Positions 10,905 through 19,717 of a stretch of 64,000 nt of DNA are shown here, piece after piece (the first letter of the stretch is position 1; the number at the start of each line of letters is the position of its first letter). The stretch is taken from assembly GCF_041765605.1 (NCBI RefSeq), contig NZ_CP168900.1, positions 636,001 through 700,000 of the forward strand. Reading direction: 5' to 3'. The position numbers were made by a program, and so were the translations under genes. The notes under the pieces were generated by a model. The model was not told the origin of the DNA. It saw nothing but the letters and a program-made list of their open reading frames with translations, and made no database searches. Source of the DNA: Listeria monocytogenes (lineage in GTDB: Bacteria > Bacillota > Bacilli > Lactobacillales > Listeriaceae).

Positions 10905-10929
10905 GTTTTAAATCCATTTTTTAGGCTAT
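10905..10929 (+). promoter_or_regulatory. Candidate sigma-B promoter of the HdeD-like gene
   Basis: GTTT at 10905-10908, 15 bases, GGCTAT at 10924-10929, one base off GGGTAT. The downstream gene's EGD-e counterpart is strongly sigma-B dependent as I recall. Confidence 0.55.
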
Positions 10930-11003
10930 TATAGTTAAGACTAATTATATTTCATTAAAAATGGGGTTAAGTTAGAAAAAAACAAAGGGGAGTTGAAATA
11001 AAA

Positions 11004-11531
11004 ATGAAGACTTTTACACGAATTCTTGTTTTATTAGCGGGGATTGCAATGATTATACTTGGGATTTGGTTCTTATTCCATCCAGGAATTTCATTATTAA
11101 CCTCGACATTAATGTTCGGTTTCTTATTACTGATTTCTGGTATTTTCCACACAATCTCTTACTTTTCAGACAGAAAAACACAAAATGTTTCTGGTTGGGT
11201 GCTAGCTGACGGGATTTTATCCATCTTACTAGGTTTCTTGCTATTATTTAATGAATTTGACGGAACTTTAACACTCGTATTACTTTTCGGTATGTGGGTA
11301 TTATTTGCTGGTATTATGCGTACAATTGGCGCATTCACTGCTAAACAAAACAATGTTCAAGGATGGGGCTGGATTTTAACAATCGGTATTATCGGCATTA
11401 TTGTTGGTTTTATCGCTCTATTCAATCCAGTTGTTTCCGCAATTGGTATCGTACTTGTCGTTGCGATTTTCTTCATCGTCCAAGGTATCGGTGCAATCGC
11501 AACATTCTTCTTTATTGGTAAAAATAGTTAA
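11004..11531 (+). CDS. HdeD/DUF308 family membrane protein
   Basis: 175 aa with six regularly spaced hydrophobic helices and almost no soluble part, matching DUF308/HdeD ('GIWFLFHPGISLLTSTLMFG', 'GWVLADGILSILLGFLLLF', 'GIIGIIVGFIALFNP' as three repeats of a two-helix unit). HdeD is an acid-stress membrane protein in E. coli; the biochemical role is not established. A sigma-B-like promoter lies about 75 bases upstream, fitting a stress function. Monocistronic with its own terminator. Confidence 0.88.
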   Translation: MKTFTRILVLLAGIAMIILGIWFLFHPGISLLTSTLMFGFLLLISGIFHTISYFSDRKTQNVSGWVLADGILSILLGFLLLFNEFDGTLTLVLLFGMWVLFAGIMRTIGAFTAKQNNVQGWGWILTIGIIGIIVGFIALFNPVVSAIGIVLVVAIFFIVQGIGAIATFFFIGKNS

Positions 11532-11534
11532 TAA

Positions 11535-11576
11535 AAAAGTGAAACCAATTTATACAATTGGTTTCACTTTTTTTTT
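11535..11576. terminator. Bidirectional terminator between the HdeD-like and Ig-like LPXTG genes
   Basis: AAAGTGAAACCAATT pairs with AATTGGTTTCACTTT around a short loop, with A and T runs flanking. Confidence 0.9.
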
Positions 11577-11577
11577 G

Positions 11578-12888
11578 TTATTTTTTTCGTAAAATTATTA
11601 CTGAACTGCCGCCTAAAATAAGTCCAATCAATGTTAATGAGATTGAATTAGTATCACCGGTTTTCGGAATAATTTTTTTGGTTTCATTAGTATTGCTCTT
11701 CTTAGTATTTATCGTTTTTACTTCAGAGGGTGATTCATATAGTTCTCTAATTTTCAACGTTTCTGGGTCATAAATATAGTAGGTTTTTTCGCTGTATTCT
11801 ACTTCAGTACTGCTATATAAAGCGAATATATCACCTGGTTGTAAAGGTGTTTCGAATGTAATGGTGAAGTTTCCTTTTTCATCTTCTATAGACCATCCAA
11901 TCAAATTTTCGTCCTCATCTTCTGCGATTACGCCTAAGTTAGGCATAGTAACTCCGTATAGAATGGAAGGTGTACTTCTTTTCAAATCAAGAGTAGGTGC
12001 TTTAAGTGTAGGCTTATCACTTACGATAACGTAGTAAGAAGAAAACTCTGATGTATTTCCCGATGGATCTGTTGCGATAACAACAAAGGTATGCATACCA
12101 AGTCGAGAATATGTTGGTTCATATCCAGGTTTAAAAGTTAAAGTAACTTTACCCGAGTTATCAGTAGCTGTTACAAATGTAGAGGGCGTTATAGTTTCTC
12201 CTTTGATAACAAATGGATAGTCGTCTGGATTAACACTAATCGTCGGCGGCTCTTGATCTAGAACTTTGTAAGTAACTATTAATTCACTAGTTTTTCCATC
12301 TTTCGTAGCTATTATTGTTGTTGTAAAAGTACCAGTTTTTTTGGTAGAAGGCACTCCGGATTTAAAGCTTAATTTTGCTCCTGCGGCAGGTGTTGCGAAT
12401 TGATTCGGTGTTGGTTTGGAGCCTAATTCAATCACAGGTGTTGTTGTTTTTAACGTTGCAAGTGGTGCGGCTTCTTTTACTATGTAGTTAACTGTTATAT
12501 CCGTAGAAGTATTATCATCGAAAGTCACGTTAATCTTTATTGAGTAGTTTCCAGGTGCATTCGTTACAGGTTGTCCGTTTTTAAAAGTAAATGTTGGATT
12601 ATTTGAATCGTCATTGACTGTTACAAAATCTTGTGCAGTGGGTGTATCTCCAATTTTAAAAGAAAGGTTTGTTTTTCCAACTACTGCATTTGCGCTGGCT
12701 TTTAAAAGTTCTTTTTTAGATTTTTGTTCTTCAATCGAATTGTTTTTTGTAGAAGTTTCTGTTGGTGGAGCTGATTCTGTTGTTGATTCATTTTGTTCTC
12801 CGAATTCTGTAGCCAAAACGGGAGTGCTAATCGATAAAACTAGTCCAAATGCTAAAATTACAATTAACCTTTTTTTGATGTTTTTCAT
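11578..12888 (-). CDS. Ig-like repeat surface protein with sortase motif IPKTG
   Basis: 436 aa from ATG 12888, which follows GGGGATATGG; a longer frame reaches 12927 without an RBS. Order: signal peptide (residues 1-27, ending 'TPVLA'), a Ser/Thr/Glu-rich spacer, four beta-sandwich repeats ('NYSIKINVTFDDNTSTDITV' type units, two of them with 'GTFTTTIIATKDGKTS' and 'GMHTFVVIATDPSGNTSEF'), then 'IPKTGD', a hydrophobic helix and 'RKK'. IPKTG is a non-canonical LPXTG variant. The protein should be wall-anchored by sortase A. I do not remember a gene here in EGD-e between the HdeD-like and Crp/Fnr genes, so it may be variable between strains. Confidence 0.85.
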   Translation of the reverse strand: MKNIKKRLIVILAFGLVLSISTPVLATEFGEQNESTTESAPPTETSTKNNSIEEQKSKKELLKASANAVVGKTNLSFKIGDTPTAQDFVTVNDDSNNPTFTFKNGQPVTNAPGNYSIKINVTFDDNTSTDITVNYIVKEAAPLATLKTTTPVIELGSKPTPNQFATPAAGAKLSFKSGVPSTKKTGTFTTTIIATKDGKTSELIVTYKVLDQEPPTISVNPDDYPFVIKGETITPSTFVTATDNSGKVTLTFKPGYEPTYSRLGMHTFVVIATDPSGNTSEFSSYYVIVSDKPTLKAPTLDLKRSTPSILYGVTMPNLGVIAEDEDENLIGWSIEDEKGNFTITFETPLQPGDIFALYSSTEVEYSEKTYYIYDPETLKIRELYESPSEVKTINTKKSNTNETKKIIPKTGDTNSISLTLIGLILGGSSVIILRKK

Positions 12889-13071
12889 TCCATATCCCCA
12901 ATTTCTTTTTTTTATTTTATATTGCAAATTAATTATACAATATTATTTAACTTTGTGAAAGACGATATTAAATTTATTTTACAAAAAATTACAAAAAAAT
13001 TACAATTGTGTCAGAAAATACAATGATGAAAATTAATCAGCTAATATTTACTTGTTTTGTAGTTAACATAA

Positions 13072-13104
13072 AAAAGCCGCATAATATAAAATATGCGGCT
13101 TTAA
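13072..13104 (-). terminator. Terminator after the Crp/Fnr gene
   Basis: AAAGCCGCATA pairs with TATGCGGCTTT. It ends the minus-strand Crp/Fnr transcript just before the LPXTG gene's promoter region. Confidence 0.85.
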
Positions 13105-13106
13105 AA

Positions 13107-13799
13107 CTATTTATATGTATTGCTTAGGTTTTGTTTTCGATTCTCGAAATCAGTTACACGCCAAGGTTTTGGCGAAAGCGAAATAATTCCATCTTCTTCT
13201 AGCTTTCGTAGGTTAGTTGCAACGTAAGCTCGAGCTAAATTTAGATAATTTCCCAAGATTTTTTGGGTGAAATAATAGGGAATCAAACAAGAACCATCCG
13301 ACTCGATTCTTCCAAATCTCTCCCCACAAGCAATTAATCCCGCTAAAACTTTCTCGCTAGAAGGTAAATTAACGTAACCTTCCCGTTCTAACATTGGTGT
13401 AACCATACTTTGCATAAGTGCATTCATCTGCCAAAAAACATCTGGTGAACTTAAGAATTTATTAAGAACATATTTACGTTCAAATTGATAAACACTCACT
13501 TCACTTATCGTTGTGTAATTTGCTGGTGATTTTGCGCCACCAAGAAGTGTAAGCGGGCTGATACAATCTTGTTTACCTAGGAAGCTAATGATACTATCTT
13601 CTTTACAAGTATTTTTACTCATAGAAACGACACCATCTTCAATGATGTAGAAATAATCAGTTTCCGCACCTTCAGCTAAAATCTGTTGGTTGCGCCTAAA
13701 GCGAATTCTTTTATATGGAAGAACTGCTTCACTAGAATCTTTTAATAAATTGAGTAAATCTACGTTGTAAAAGCTATTTTCCTCATTCAGTAATGACAT
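13107..13799 (-). CDS. Crp/Fnr family transcriptional regulator
   Basis: 230 aa. Residues ~20-130 form a cyclic-nucleotide-binding-like beta barrel ('ILAEGAETDYFYIIEDGVVSM', 'ISFLGKQDCISPLTLLGG'); residues ~150-220 are a Crp-type winged helix ('YYFTQKILGNYLNLARAYVATNLRKLEEDGIISL'). There are a few cysteines (one in 'NTCKEDS', another in 'KQDCISP') but not the Fnr four-cysteine cluster, so an iron-sulfur sensor is not supported. Listeria carries many PrfA-like Crp/Fnr proteins; targets unknown. RBS AAGGGG before the ATG. A Fur-like box lies 23-37 bases upstream of the start. Confidence 0.9.
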   Translation of the reverse strand: MSLLNEENSFYNVDLLNLLKDSSEAVLPYKRIRFRRNQQILAEGAETDYFYIIEDGVVSMSKNTCKEDSIISFLGKQDCISPLTLLGGAKSPANYTTISEVSVYQFERKYVLNKFLSSPDVFWQMNALMQSMVTPMLEREGYVNLPSSEKVLAGLIACGERFGRIESDGSCLIPYYFTQKILGNYLNLARAYVATNLRKLEEDGIISLSPKPWRVTDFENRKQNLSNTYK

Positions 13800-13821
13800 A
13801 TACCGAGTCCCCTTTTCTCAG

Positions 13822-13836
13822 TGTTAATCATTATCA
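13822..13836 (-). promoter_or_regulatory. Fur-box-like sequence upstream of the Crp/Fnr gene
   Basis: On the minus strand TGATAATGATTAACA matches the 7-1-7 Fur consensus TGATAATNATTATCA at 13 of 14 defined positions. It is close to the Crp/Fnr start, where a repressor could act. Confidence 0.5.
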
Positions 13837-13874
13837 TTATATAGGAGAAGACTCAAAATGTGTATTAATGGGAC

Positions 13875-14429
13875 TTAGGATGCTCGAAGTAATTTGGCTT
13901 TAATCAAACGATCACGAATGAGAACACCTAATAACGCCGCAAAAACCGCTTTGATAATGCCGGGAATAATGAAAGGAACCATGCCTGTTAAAAAGGCAGC
14001 TGACCAGTCAAGTCCGGTGCTGACTTTGAGCCACAAAACGCCGAAAATAAGGGTGACAATCGCACCTAAGATGTTCGCCACAATTGCATAGGGAACAGTA
14101 AATTTTGTCTTTTCGAGTAACCAGCCTGTAAGTAATGCATTAAAAATAAATCCAATAATAAATCCGCCGGTTGGTCCAAAAATAATTCCAATTCCTGCTG
14201 TCATACCTTGGAAAACAGGAATACCCACAGCGCCAAGAACAATGTAAACTAAAACAGATATTGTACCATGACGAGCTCCAAGAATGGTTGCAGCTAAACC
14301 AATGGCAAATGTCTGCCCAGTAAGTGGGATTGGACCAAGTGGGATAGCAACTTGTGCAAGTAAAGCAATGATGACTGCGAATAAAGCATCAACAACTAAA
14401 AATTTCAATTTCTGATCGCGCATAAACAT
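13875..14429 (-). CDS. bioY: Biotin transporter BioY (ECF S-component)
   Basis: 184 aa from ATG 14429 (GGAGAGAT RBS); longer frames to 14471 have none. BioY is the biotin-binding membrane subunit that works with the shared ECF energising module. Family signatures are 'AQVAIPLGPIPLTGQTFAIG', 'LGARHGTISVLVYIVLGAVG', 'PTGGFIIGFI' and the C-terminal 'PGIIKAVFAALLG'. About six membrane helices. No EcfA/EcfT genes are nearby, so it should use the pool encoded elsewhere. A BirA operator immediately upstream indicates repression when biotin is sufficient. Confidence 0.93.
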   Translation of the reverse strand: MFMRDQKLKFLVVDALFAVIIALLAQVAIPLGPIPLTGQTFAIGLAATILGARHGTISVLVYIVLGAVGIPVFQGMTAGIGIIFGPTGGFIIGFIFNALLTGWLLEKTKFTVPYAIVANILGAIVTLIFGVLWLKVSTGLDWSAAFLTGMVPFIIPGIIKAVFAALLGVLIRDRLIKAKLLRAS

Positions 14430-14439
14430 ATCTCTCCTT

Positions 14440-14471
14440 AATGTAAACTTATTACTAAAATAGGTTAACAT
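14440..14471 (-). promoter_or_regulatory. BirA operator upstream of bioY
   Basis: Minus strand ATGTTAACC (14471-14463) and GTTTACATT (14448-14440) face each other across 14 bases, close to the Gram-positive BirA site TTGTTAACC-N14/15-GGTTAACAA. Confidence 0.8.
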
Positions 14472-14533
14472 TTATTTTCTAAAAAAACAATACTAGTTTT
14501 TTTTAATCAGTACCTTGCAATGAACACTAGTGT

Positions 14534-14590
14534 ATGTTAAACTATAGTAGTAGTGAACGATATATAGTAGTGGTTACTTAATACTAGTGT
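14534..14590 (+). promoter_or_regulatory. Promoter region of the PadR operon with repeated ACTAGTGT elements
   Basis: ACACTAGTGT (14534-14543, a perfect palindrome) and ATACTAGTGT (14581-14590) recur, and between them TATAGTAGTAGTG is echoed by TATAGTAGTGG. TTAAAC with TATATA about 18 bases later could be the promoter. Duplicated elements around a promoter just before a PadR gene are what autoregulation would look like (inference). Confidence 0.5.
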
Positions 14591-14617
14591 GCAATTTAAC
14601 AGAATGGAGGAGTTAGC

Positions 14618-14950
14618 ATGGAGGTTAACCCACAGTTCAAAAAAGGTGTGTTAGAACTTTGCTGTTTATTTTTAATTCAAAAGAAAGATTGTTACGGTTA
14701 TGAATTAGCAAATCAAGTGTCTAAATATATTGAAGTAGCTGAAGGTGCTATTTATCCGGTACTTAGAAGATTAGTAAAAGAAGAGTATTGTTCCACTTAT
14801 TTAGTAGAATCAAACGAAGGTCCATCAAGAAAATATTATCAACTGACAGTAAAAGGAGAAATTTACTTGCAGGAACTTATTTCTGAATGGAATAATTTTA
14901 CAGACAGTGTGGCAAAGCTATTAACAGAGGGGGATGCAGTAAATGAATAA
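14618..14950 (+). CDS. PadR family transcriptional regulator
   Basis: 110 aa, the short PadR class: winged helix in the N-terminal 80 residues ('QKKDCYGYELANQVSKYIEV', 'EGAIYPVLRRLVKEEYCSTYL', 'SRKYYQLTVKGEIYLQEL') and a short C-terminal helix. RBS GGAGGAG precedes ATG. It overlaps the DUF1700 gene by eight bases, giving the widespread PadR-DUF1700-DUF4097 envelope module. PadR repressors respond to small aromatic or membrane-active compounds in known cases; the inducer here is unknown. Confidence 0.92.
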   Translation: MEVNPQFKKGVLELCCLFLIQKKDCYGYELANQVSKYIEVAEGAIYPVLRRLVKEEYCSTYLVESNEGPSRKYYQLTVKGEIYLQELISEWNNFTDSVAKLLTEGDAVNE

Positions 14951-15533
14951 ACAAGATTTTCTCAATGAATTAAACCAACGACTGGAATTGCTTGATCCGA
15001 AAGAACGGAGAGAGTTATTATCGGACTATCAGGAGCATTTCAGAAATGGGATTGAAGCAGGGAAAAGCGAGGAGCAAATCGTTTTTGACCTTGGGAAGCC
15101 AGAAGAAATTGCCGCAGATATTATTAGTGAACGCGGCCTTCGTGAAGAGCCTGCTGAAGCGGATTATTATTATGTACCGCGAAAAAATCAAAATGAAAAT
15201 AGATCAGTGAGCAAACAAATTTTAATTGGTGTCGGATTATTTTTCTTAGATATTTGTCTTATCATTCCAATTATGGTTTCGCTGTGGTCTTTGGTTATTT
15301 CACTTTGGGCAACAGTAGGAGCGTTCCTTCTATCACCAGTTATACTTGGCGTAGGAATTATATTTGGGGCTGATTTCGAGTTTTATCAAATGTTTGTTTC
15401 TATTGGACTTGTCGGTCTCGGACTGATGCTTCTATTTGCGGCAAATGCGCTTACACAACTTACAAGTAAAGCGACAGTAGCGATTATCGCATGGCACAAA
15501 TATGCGGTTAAAGGAGGCGGAAGAAATGCATAA
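14943..15533 (+). CDS. DUF1700 (HAAS domain) membrane protein
   Basis: 196 aa. Residues 1-60 are the charged helical HAAS-type signalling segment ('LNQRLELLDPKERRELLSDYQEHF', 'EEQIVFDLGKPEEIAADI'); residues ~85-190 have about three to four membrane segments. It starts inside the end of the PadR gene and its stop overlaps the start of the next gene, so all three are co-translated. Such proteins are thought to couple to the PadR regulator and the DUF4097 partner; the mechanism is not settled. Confidence 0.88.
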   Translation: MNKQDFLNELNQRLELLDPKERRELLSDYQEHFRNGIEAGKSEEQIVFDLGKPEEIAADIISERGLREEPAEADYYYVPRKNQNENRSVSKQILIGVGLFFLDICLIIPIMVSLWSLVISLWATVGAFLLSPVILGVGIIFGADFEFYQMFVSIGLVGLGLMLLFAANALTQLTSKATVAIIAWHKYAVKGGGRNA

Positions 15534-16626
15534 ACATCACTTAAGTAAAAAATTATTTTTCGCCGGGTTGGTACTTTTTATTATCGGTGCTATCGGCGTA
15601 GCATTAACGATGAACAAAGGTAATATGATAGAAAAAGGTGAACCACTTACAAAACAGTGGGACTTATCAGCTGAAAATATTAACTCCATTGCTTTTTCTT
15701 CTGAGCGCGACGTAACGTTTGAATGGAAAGAAAGTACAAATGGGAAAAATTACATCGAACTAAAAGGTAATTACTCTGCTAATGATAAAAAAGCCATTCA
15801 AAAATTAGATCCAGTTTCGGAAGATGGAACGTCCTTTAATATTACAGTTCCTGAAGAAGAGGATTGGTATAACGGCTTTGGCAAAATATACGCATACGGT
15901 CAACAAAAAGTAACCGTTTATTTAACAAAAGATACTAAATTAGCTGATTTAGAAGTGAAATCTCATTCTGGAGATATCAATGTAGCTGATTTTAAAGTAA
16001 AGAAATTTGTTAGTTCTACCAACTCAGGTGAGTTAAAAGTAAGTAATTTGGAAGCAAATACTGCTCAAATGGCTACTTCTTCTGGTGATTTGGAATTATC
16101 GAATATGAAAGCAAATAGCTCAGTTGAAACTGGTTCTGGACAGACCGACCTTACTAATTTAACAGGTGATTTAGAAGTAAATGGTGGTTCAGGCGATGTG
16201 AATGTTACAGGTGTTAAAGCGAAGAAACTTAAAATTGCCATCGATTCAGGAGACATTGAGTTGACTAGTGGCACTGTAACCGACCTAGCAGTGTTAACAA
16301 CAAGTTCCGGAGACATTGATGCAAGTACAAAAGGTAAAGTACAAGCGGAATCCAACTCAGGAGCAATTGAACTTGCAGGCATAACGAATGACGTAACAGC
16401 AAAAACAAGCTCAGGTGATATCGATGTAGCTTTTATCAAACAAGTAAAAAACATCGCAATCAATACAGATTCTGGTGAAGTAGAACTTGAACTACCAGGT
16501 GATTTTAAAGCTATTTATGAAGCAAGTAGTAATTCTGGTAGCATTAAAGTACCAACAAGTGATTCCAATACGGATAATCGCGTAACGGTAAAAACAAGTT
16601 CCGGAGATATTAAAATCGAAAAATAA
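15526..16626 (+). CDS. DUF4097 family beta-solenoid surface/membrane protein
   Basis: 366 aa from ATG 15526 behind AAAGGAGG. One N-terminal membrane helix (residues ~10-28), then a soluble domain. From residue ~145 the sequence is a run of about twelve short repeats centred on 'SGD', 'SGE' or 'SGS' roughly every 18-22 residues ('SHSGDINV', 'TSSGDLEL', 'DSGDIELT', 'TSSGDIKI'), which predicts a right-handed beta-solenoid facing outside. Third gene of the PadR operon. The related B. subtilis YvlB/LiaG-type proteins belong to envelope-stress regulons (established); the role here is inferred. Confidence 0.88.
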   Translation: MHKHHLSKKLFFAGLVLFIIGAIGVALTMNKGNMIEKGEPLTKQWDLSAENINSIAFSSERDVTFEWKESTNGKNYIELKGNYSANDKKAIQKLDPVSEDGTSFNITVPEEEDWYNGFGKIYAYGQQKVTVYLTKDTKLADLEVKSHSGDINVADFKVKKFVSSTNSGELKVSNLEANTAQMATSSGDLELSNMKANSSVETGSGQTDLTNLTGDLEVNGGSGDVNVTGVKAKKLKIAIDSGDIELTSGTVTDLAVLTTSSGDIDASTKGKVQAESNSGAIELAGITNDVTAKTSSGDIDVAFIKQVKNIAINTDSGEVELELPGDFKAIYEASSNSGSIKVPTSDSNTDNRVTVKTSSGDIKIEK

Positions 16627-16632
16627 AAAATC

Positions 16633-16668
16633 AGTGCGCTAATTATTTAATTAGCGCATTCTTTTTGT
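16633..16668 (+). terminator. Terminator of the PadR operon
   Basis: TGCGCTAATT pairs with AATTAGCGCA around ATTT, followed by TTCTTTTT. Confidence 0.8.
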
Positions 16669-16671
16669 TAA

Positions 16672-17232
<561 letters not shown>

Positions 17233-17282
17233 AAAAATGTCTATTCTAGTTGAATGAATCAATTAGGATAGACATTTTTTTA
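17233..17282. terminator. Bidirectional terminator between GNAT and TIGR04086 genes
   Basis: AAAAATGTCTAT pairs with ATAGACATTTTT, with further pairing toward the loop. Confidence 0.85.
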
Positions 17283-17666
17283 TTTCGTAGCGGCTTTTCC
17301 ACTAGTAGGTTTTCCGCCCCGTAAAAAGAAGAAGATGACAGCAAGTAGCGCCATGATAATCCCAACAAGGATAGATACACCAACGGAAATGAGCATACCA
17401 GAAACTTGGATAATGCTTAAGATGATGACCGTTGCAACAACTCCGTAAGCGAAGCCCCATATAGCAAATGTGAAGTAGCTAGCTTTTTTGCTAAATCCGT
17501 AAAATATTTCACCTAGCGTAGAAGCAACTAAAATTACAGGAGCCGCAAAAAGTATCGCTGAAAACACAAGCTGTGGTGTAACGTTGTCATAGAGGATTGT
17601 TTCGACTAAAAGCGCAGAAAAAATTCCTAAAACAAAAATCGATAAATAAGCAATAATAAAACGCAT
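17280..17666 (-). CDS. Small membrane protein, TIGR04086-like
   Basis: 128 aa, four hydrophobic helices with the second loop 'GEIFYGFSKKASYFTFAIWG' and a basic C-terminus 'RGGKPTSGKAATK', resembling the TIGR04086 family of firmicute membrane proteins, of unknown function. ATG 17666 lies eight bases after AGGAGG. It is followed on the same strand by nothing and preceded by the DUF4870 gene about 50 bases upstream; the two could be cotranscribed. Confidence 0.7.
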   Translation of the reverse strand: MRFIIAYLSIFVLGIFSALLVETILYDNVTPQLVFSAILFAAPVILVASTLGEIFYGFSKKASYFTFAIWGFAYGVVATVIILSIIQVSGMLISVGVSILVGIIMALLAVIFFFLRGGKPTSGKAATK

Positions 17667-17718
17667 CAAAAAAACCTCCTAAAGTACACTATATTATAGC
17701 ATAAATTAGGAAGTTAGC

Positions 17719-18063
17719 TTAACATCTAGCCCAATTATCGTCACTATGCTTTACGATACGTGTAATTCCCCGAATCAAGTTGAAAATGAGTATCGATACA
17801 TTTAGAAAAACGATAAAAAATACAGTAGCTAAGGCAAGAAAGTTAATGGTATCTGCACTATTGGTACTAAATGGAACATTGTTGTAAAGTAAAATCATTA
17901 CAACTACACCAGCGACAAAAGTTGTCTGTGTGAGGAGTGCCCATCTTACATGATGCCGAATTTCTTTATCTTTTGTTGTACACCAGATAATCGCGGGAGT
18001 AATGACCGGGGCAAAGAAAAGACTGAAATAACTAAGCGCACTAATAATTTTTTTATCCAACAT
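17719..18063 (-). CDS. DUF4870-like small membrane protein
   Basis: 114 aa with three hydrophobic segments. 'ALSYFSLFFAPVITPAIIWCTTKDKEIRHHVRWALLTQ' has the DUF4870/Tic20-like layout of helix, charged loop with histidines, helix. Ends with a cysteine. Function unknown. No clear terminator separates it from the downstream TIGR04086-like gene. Confidence 0.7.
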   Translation of the reverse strand: MLDKKIISALSYFSLFFAPVITPAIIWCTTKDKEIRHHVRWALLTQTTFVAGVVVMILLYNNVPFSTNSADTINFLALATVFFIVFLNVSILIFNLIRGITRIVKHSDDNWARC

Positions 18064-18174
18064 TTCTCATCTATCCTCTCATTTGTTTATAAGTCTAGTA
18101 TAGCGGGGAAAGAGAAATGGAACCATCGAATTAGGTGACGATATACAGAGGAAGATGACAGTTTTGTCATATAC

Positions 18175-18210
18175 AAAAACGCCCCTTCGAAAAAATCAAA
18201 GAGACGTTTC
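18175..18210 (-). terminator. Terminator after the MATE gene
   Basis: On the minus strand GAAACGTCTCTTTGATT is followed by an imperfect complement (TCGAAGGGGCGTT) and T run. Pairing includes mismatches. Confidence 0.6.
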
Positions 18211-18211
18211 T

Positions 18212-19552
18212 TTATATGACTGATTTTAAGGACCAAACTTTACTGCGCCATCTTCGGTACATTAGAACGGCTCGAACGCCTTCATCAATAATATAGGCGA
18301 GCCAAACACCTACAAGCCCAAGACCAGCAGAGATACCAAGTACATAGGAGAACGGCAAACTAACGATCCACATAACGATAAGTCCGCATATAAATGGAAA
18401 ACGAACATCGCCTGTTGAGTTAAGACTGCTAATAATGATAATATTCGTCGCACGCCCAAGTTCTAGGAAAATCGAAAGTAAGAACAATTCTTTCGTCATC
18501 GCAATGATTTCGGTATTGGTAGTAAATAGACTCATAATCGGTTCCGCGAAAAGGTAAATCGAAACGCTGACCACAATTGCGACAACCAAACCAATCTTCC
18601 AACTACGTAGACCTTGCTTATAAGCTTTATCGATTTCTTTTGCACCAACCGCGCGACCGATAATAATTTGAGAGGCCTGACCGAGCGCGATAGCAAAGAG
18701 TGCGACAAACTGGCTAACCGTCGAAGCATAAACTTTTGTGGTAAGCGCCTCTGTACCAAGAATTGCAATAATCGCAGTAACAACTAGTTGCGAGCCGGCA
18801 TACGATAAATTTTCCCCAGCAGAGGGAAGGCCAAGTCGTAAAATCGAATAAAGTAATTTTTTGGAAACTTGCTCCAGTTTTTTGAAATGGAAAGTATAGC
18901 CGATATATTTTCGAAGCATCCAGATGGCTAGACCCATTCCGACGAAGTTCGCGACAGCGGTGGAAATACCAACACCTGCTACCCCGTAATCTAAGTATGC
19001 AAGCGGGCCGTACAGGAATAAGTAATTACCGACAACATTGATAATGCTAATCGTCACAGGAACAAGAATGGATTGTCTTACGTAACCATGCGCCCGGAGA
19101 ATAGGCAAAATCGAAGCATGAATAGCAATAACAACCGAGCTTCCACCGATAATTTCTAAAAACGGCGCACCAACTTGAACTAAATGAGGATCAATTCCCA
19201 TCCAAGTCAGGAAGTTTTTCGACATAAAAATGAAAATAATACTCATCACAATTCCAATTAAGAAAGCGACCACTAAGCCATTTGTAATCACATTTTCAAT
19301 TTCTTTATGTTTTTTGGCACCAATCATTTGGGCAACGATAATCTGTACGCCAACACTGATAAAGCCGTAAATAATAATAGAAATAACAAGAATCTGATTC
19401 GCTACCCCTGTCGCAGCTACCGCATCATCTGAATAATGCCCCAACATAAAGACATCAATATAACTAATCATCAGACGTAAAAATTGCTCTAGAAAAATCG
19501 GCCAAGCAAGCGTAAAAAGACTTATGCTGGCGACTTTATGTACTGAACTCAC
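18212..19552 (-). CDS. MATE family efflux transporter
   Basis: 446 aa with twelve predicted helices in two halves. 'SLFTLAWPIFLEQFLRLMISYIDVFMLGHYSDDAVAA' is the typical MATE N-terminus, and 'ALGQASQIIIGRAVGAKEIDKAYK' the start of the second half. Na+- or H+-driven drug and metabolite export in known members. It is divergent from the MarR-ABC operon and shares a 160-base intergenic region containing a MarR-like operator, so both might respond to the same compounds (inference). Confidence 0.93.
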   Translation of the reverse strand: MSSVHKVASISLFTLAWPIFLEQFLRLMISYIDVFMLGHYSDDAVAATGVANQILVISIIIYGFISVGVQIIVAQMIGAKKHKEIENVITNGLVVAFLIGIVMSIIFIFMSKNFLTWMGIDPHLVQVGAPFLEIIGGSSVVIAIHASILPILRAHGYVRQSILVPVTISIINVVGNYLFLYGPLAYLDYGVAGVGISTAVANFVGMGLAIWMLRKYIGYTFHFKKLEQVSKKLLYSILRLGLPSAGENLSYAGSQLVVTAIIAILGTEALTTKVYASTVSQFVALFAIALGQASQIIIGRAVGAKEIDKAYKQGLRSWKIGLVVAIVVSVSIYLFAEPIMSLFTTNTEIIAMTKELFLLSIFLELGRATNIIIISSLNSTGDVRFPFICGLIVMWIVSLPFSYVLGISAGLGLVGVWLAYIIDEGVRAVLMYRRWRSKVWSLKSVI

Positions 19553-19648
19553 TTATTTCCCTCCCTTCGCATTAACACAATTAAAGCCATTATAAGGTAA
19601 TTAAAGTTAAAAGTATAGATTAATTTCAAAATCGCTCCAAGATATTGC

Positions 19649-19693
19649 TTGACAAAAATCGAATATCTCATATAATTAGTTAGGTAAACTAAT
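19649..19693 (+). promoter_or_regulatory. Promoter and MarR-type operator of the ABC exporter operon
   Basis: TTGACA (19649-19654), 16 bases, TATAAT (19671-19676): a near-perfect sigma-A promoter. Overlapping the -10 and the start site, ATTAGTT (19675-19681) and AACTAAT (19687-19693) form a perfect 7-bp inverted repeat with a 5-base spacer, the size of a MarR operator. Autorepression by the first gene is the simple reading. Confidence 0.8.
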
Positions 19694-19717
19694 CAAATGA
19701 TAGAAAGAAGTGGAGAA

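Noticed and set aside
16065-16463. 132-aa minus-strand frame in the DUF4097 gene
   Set aside because: Mirror of the SGD repeats on the opposite strand.
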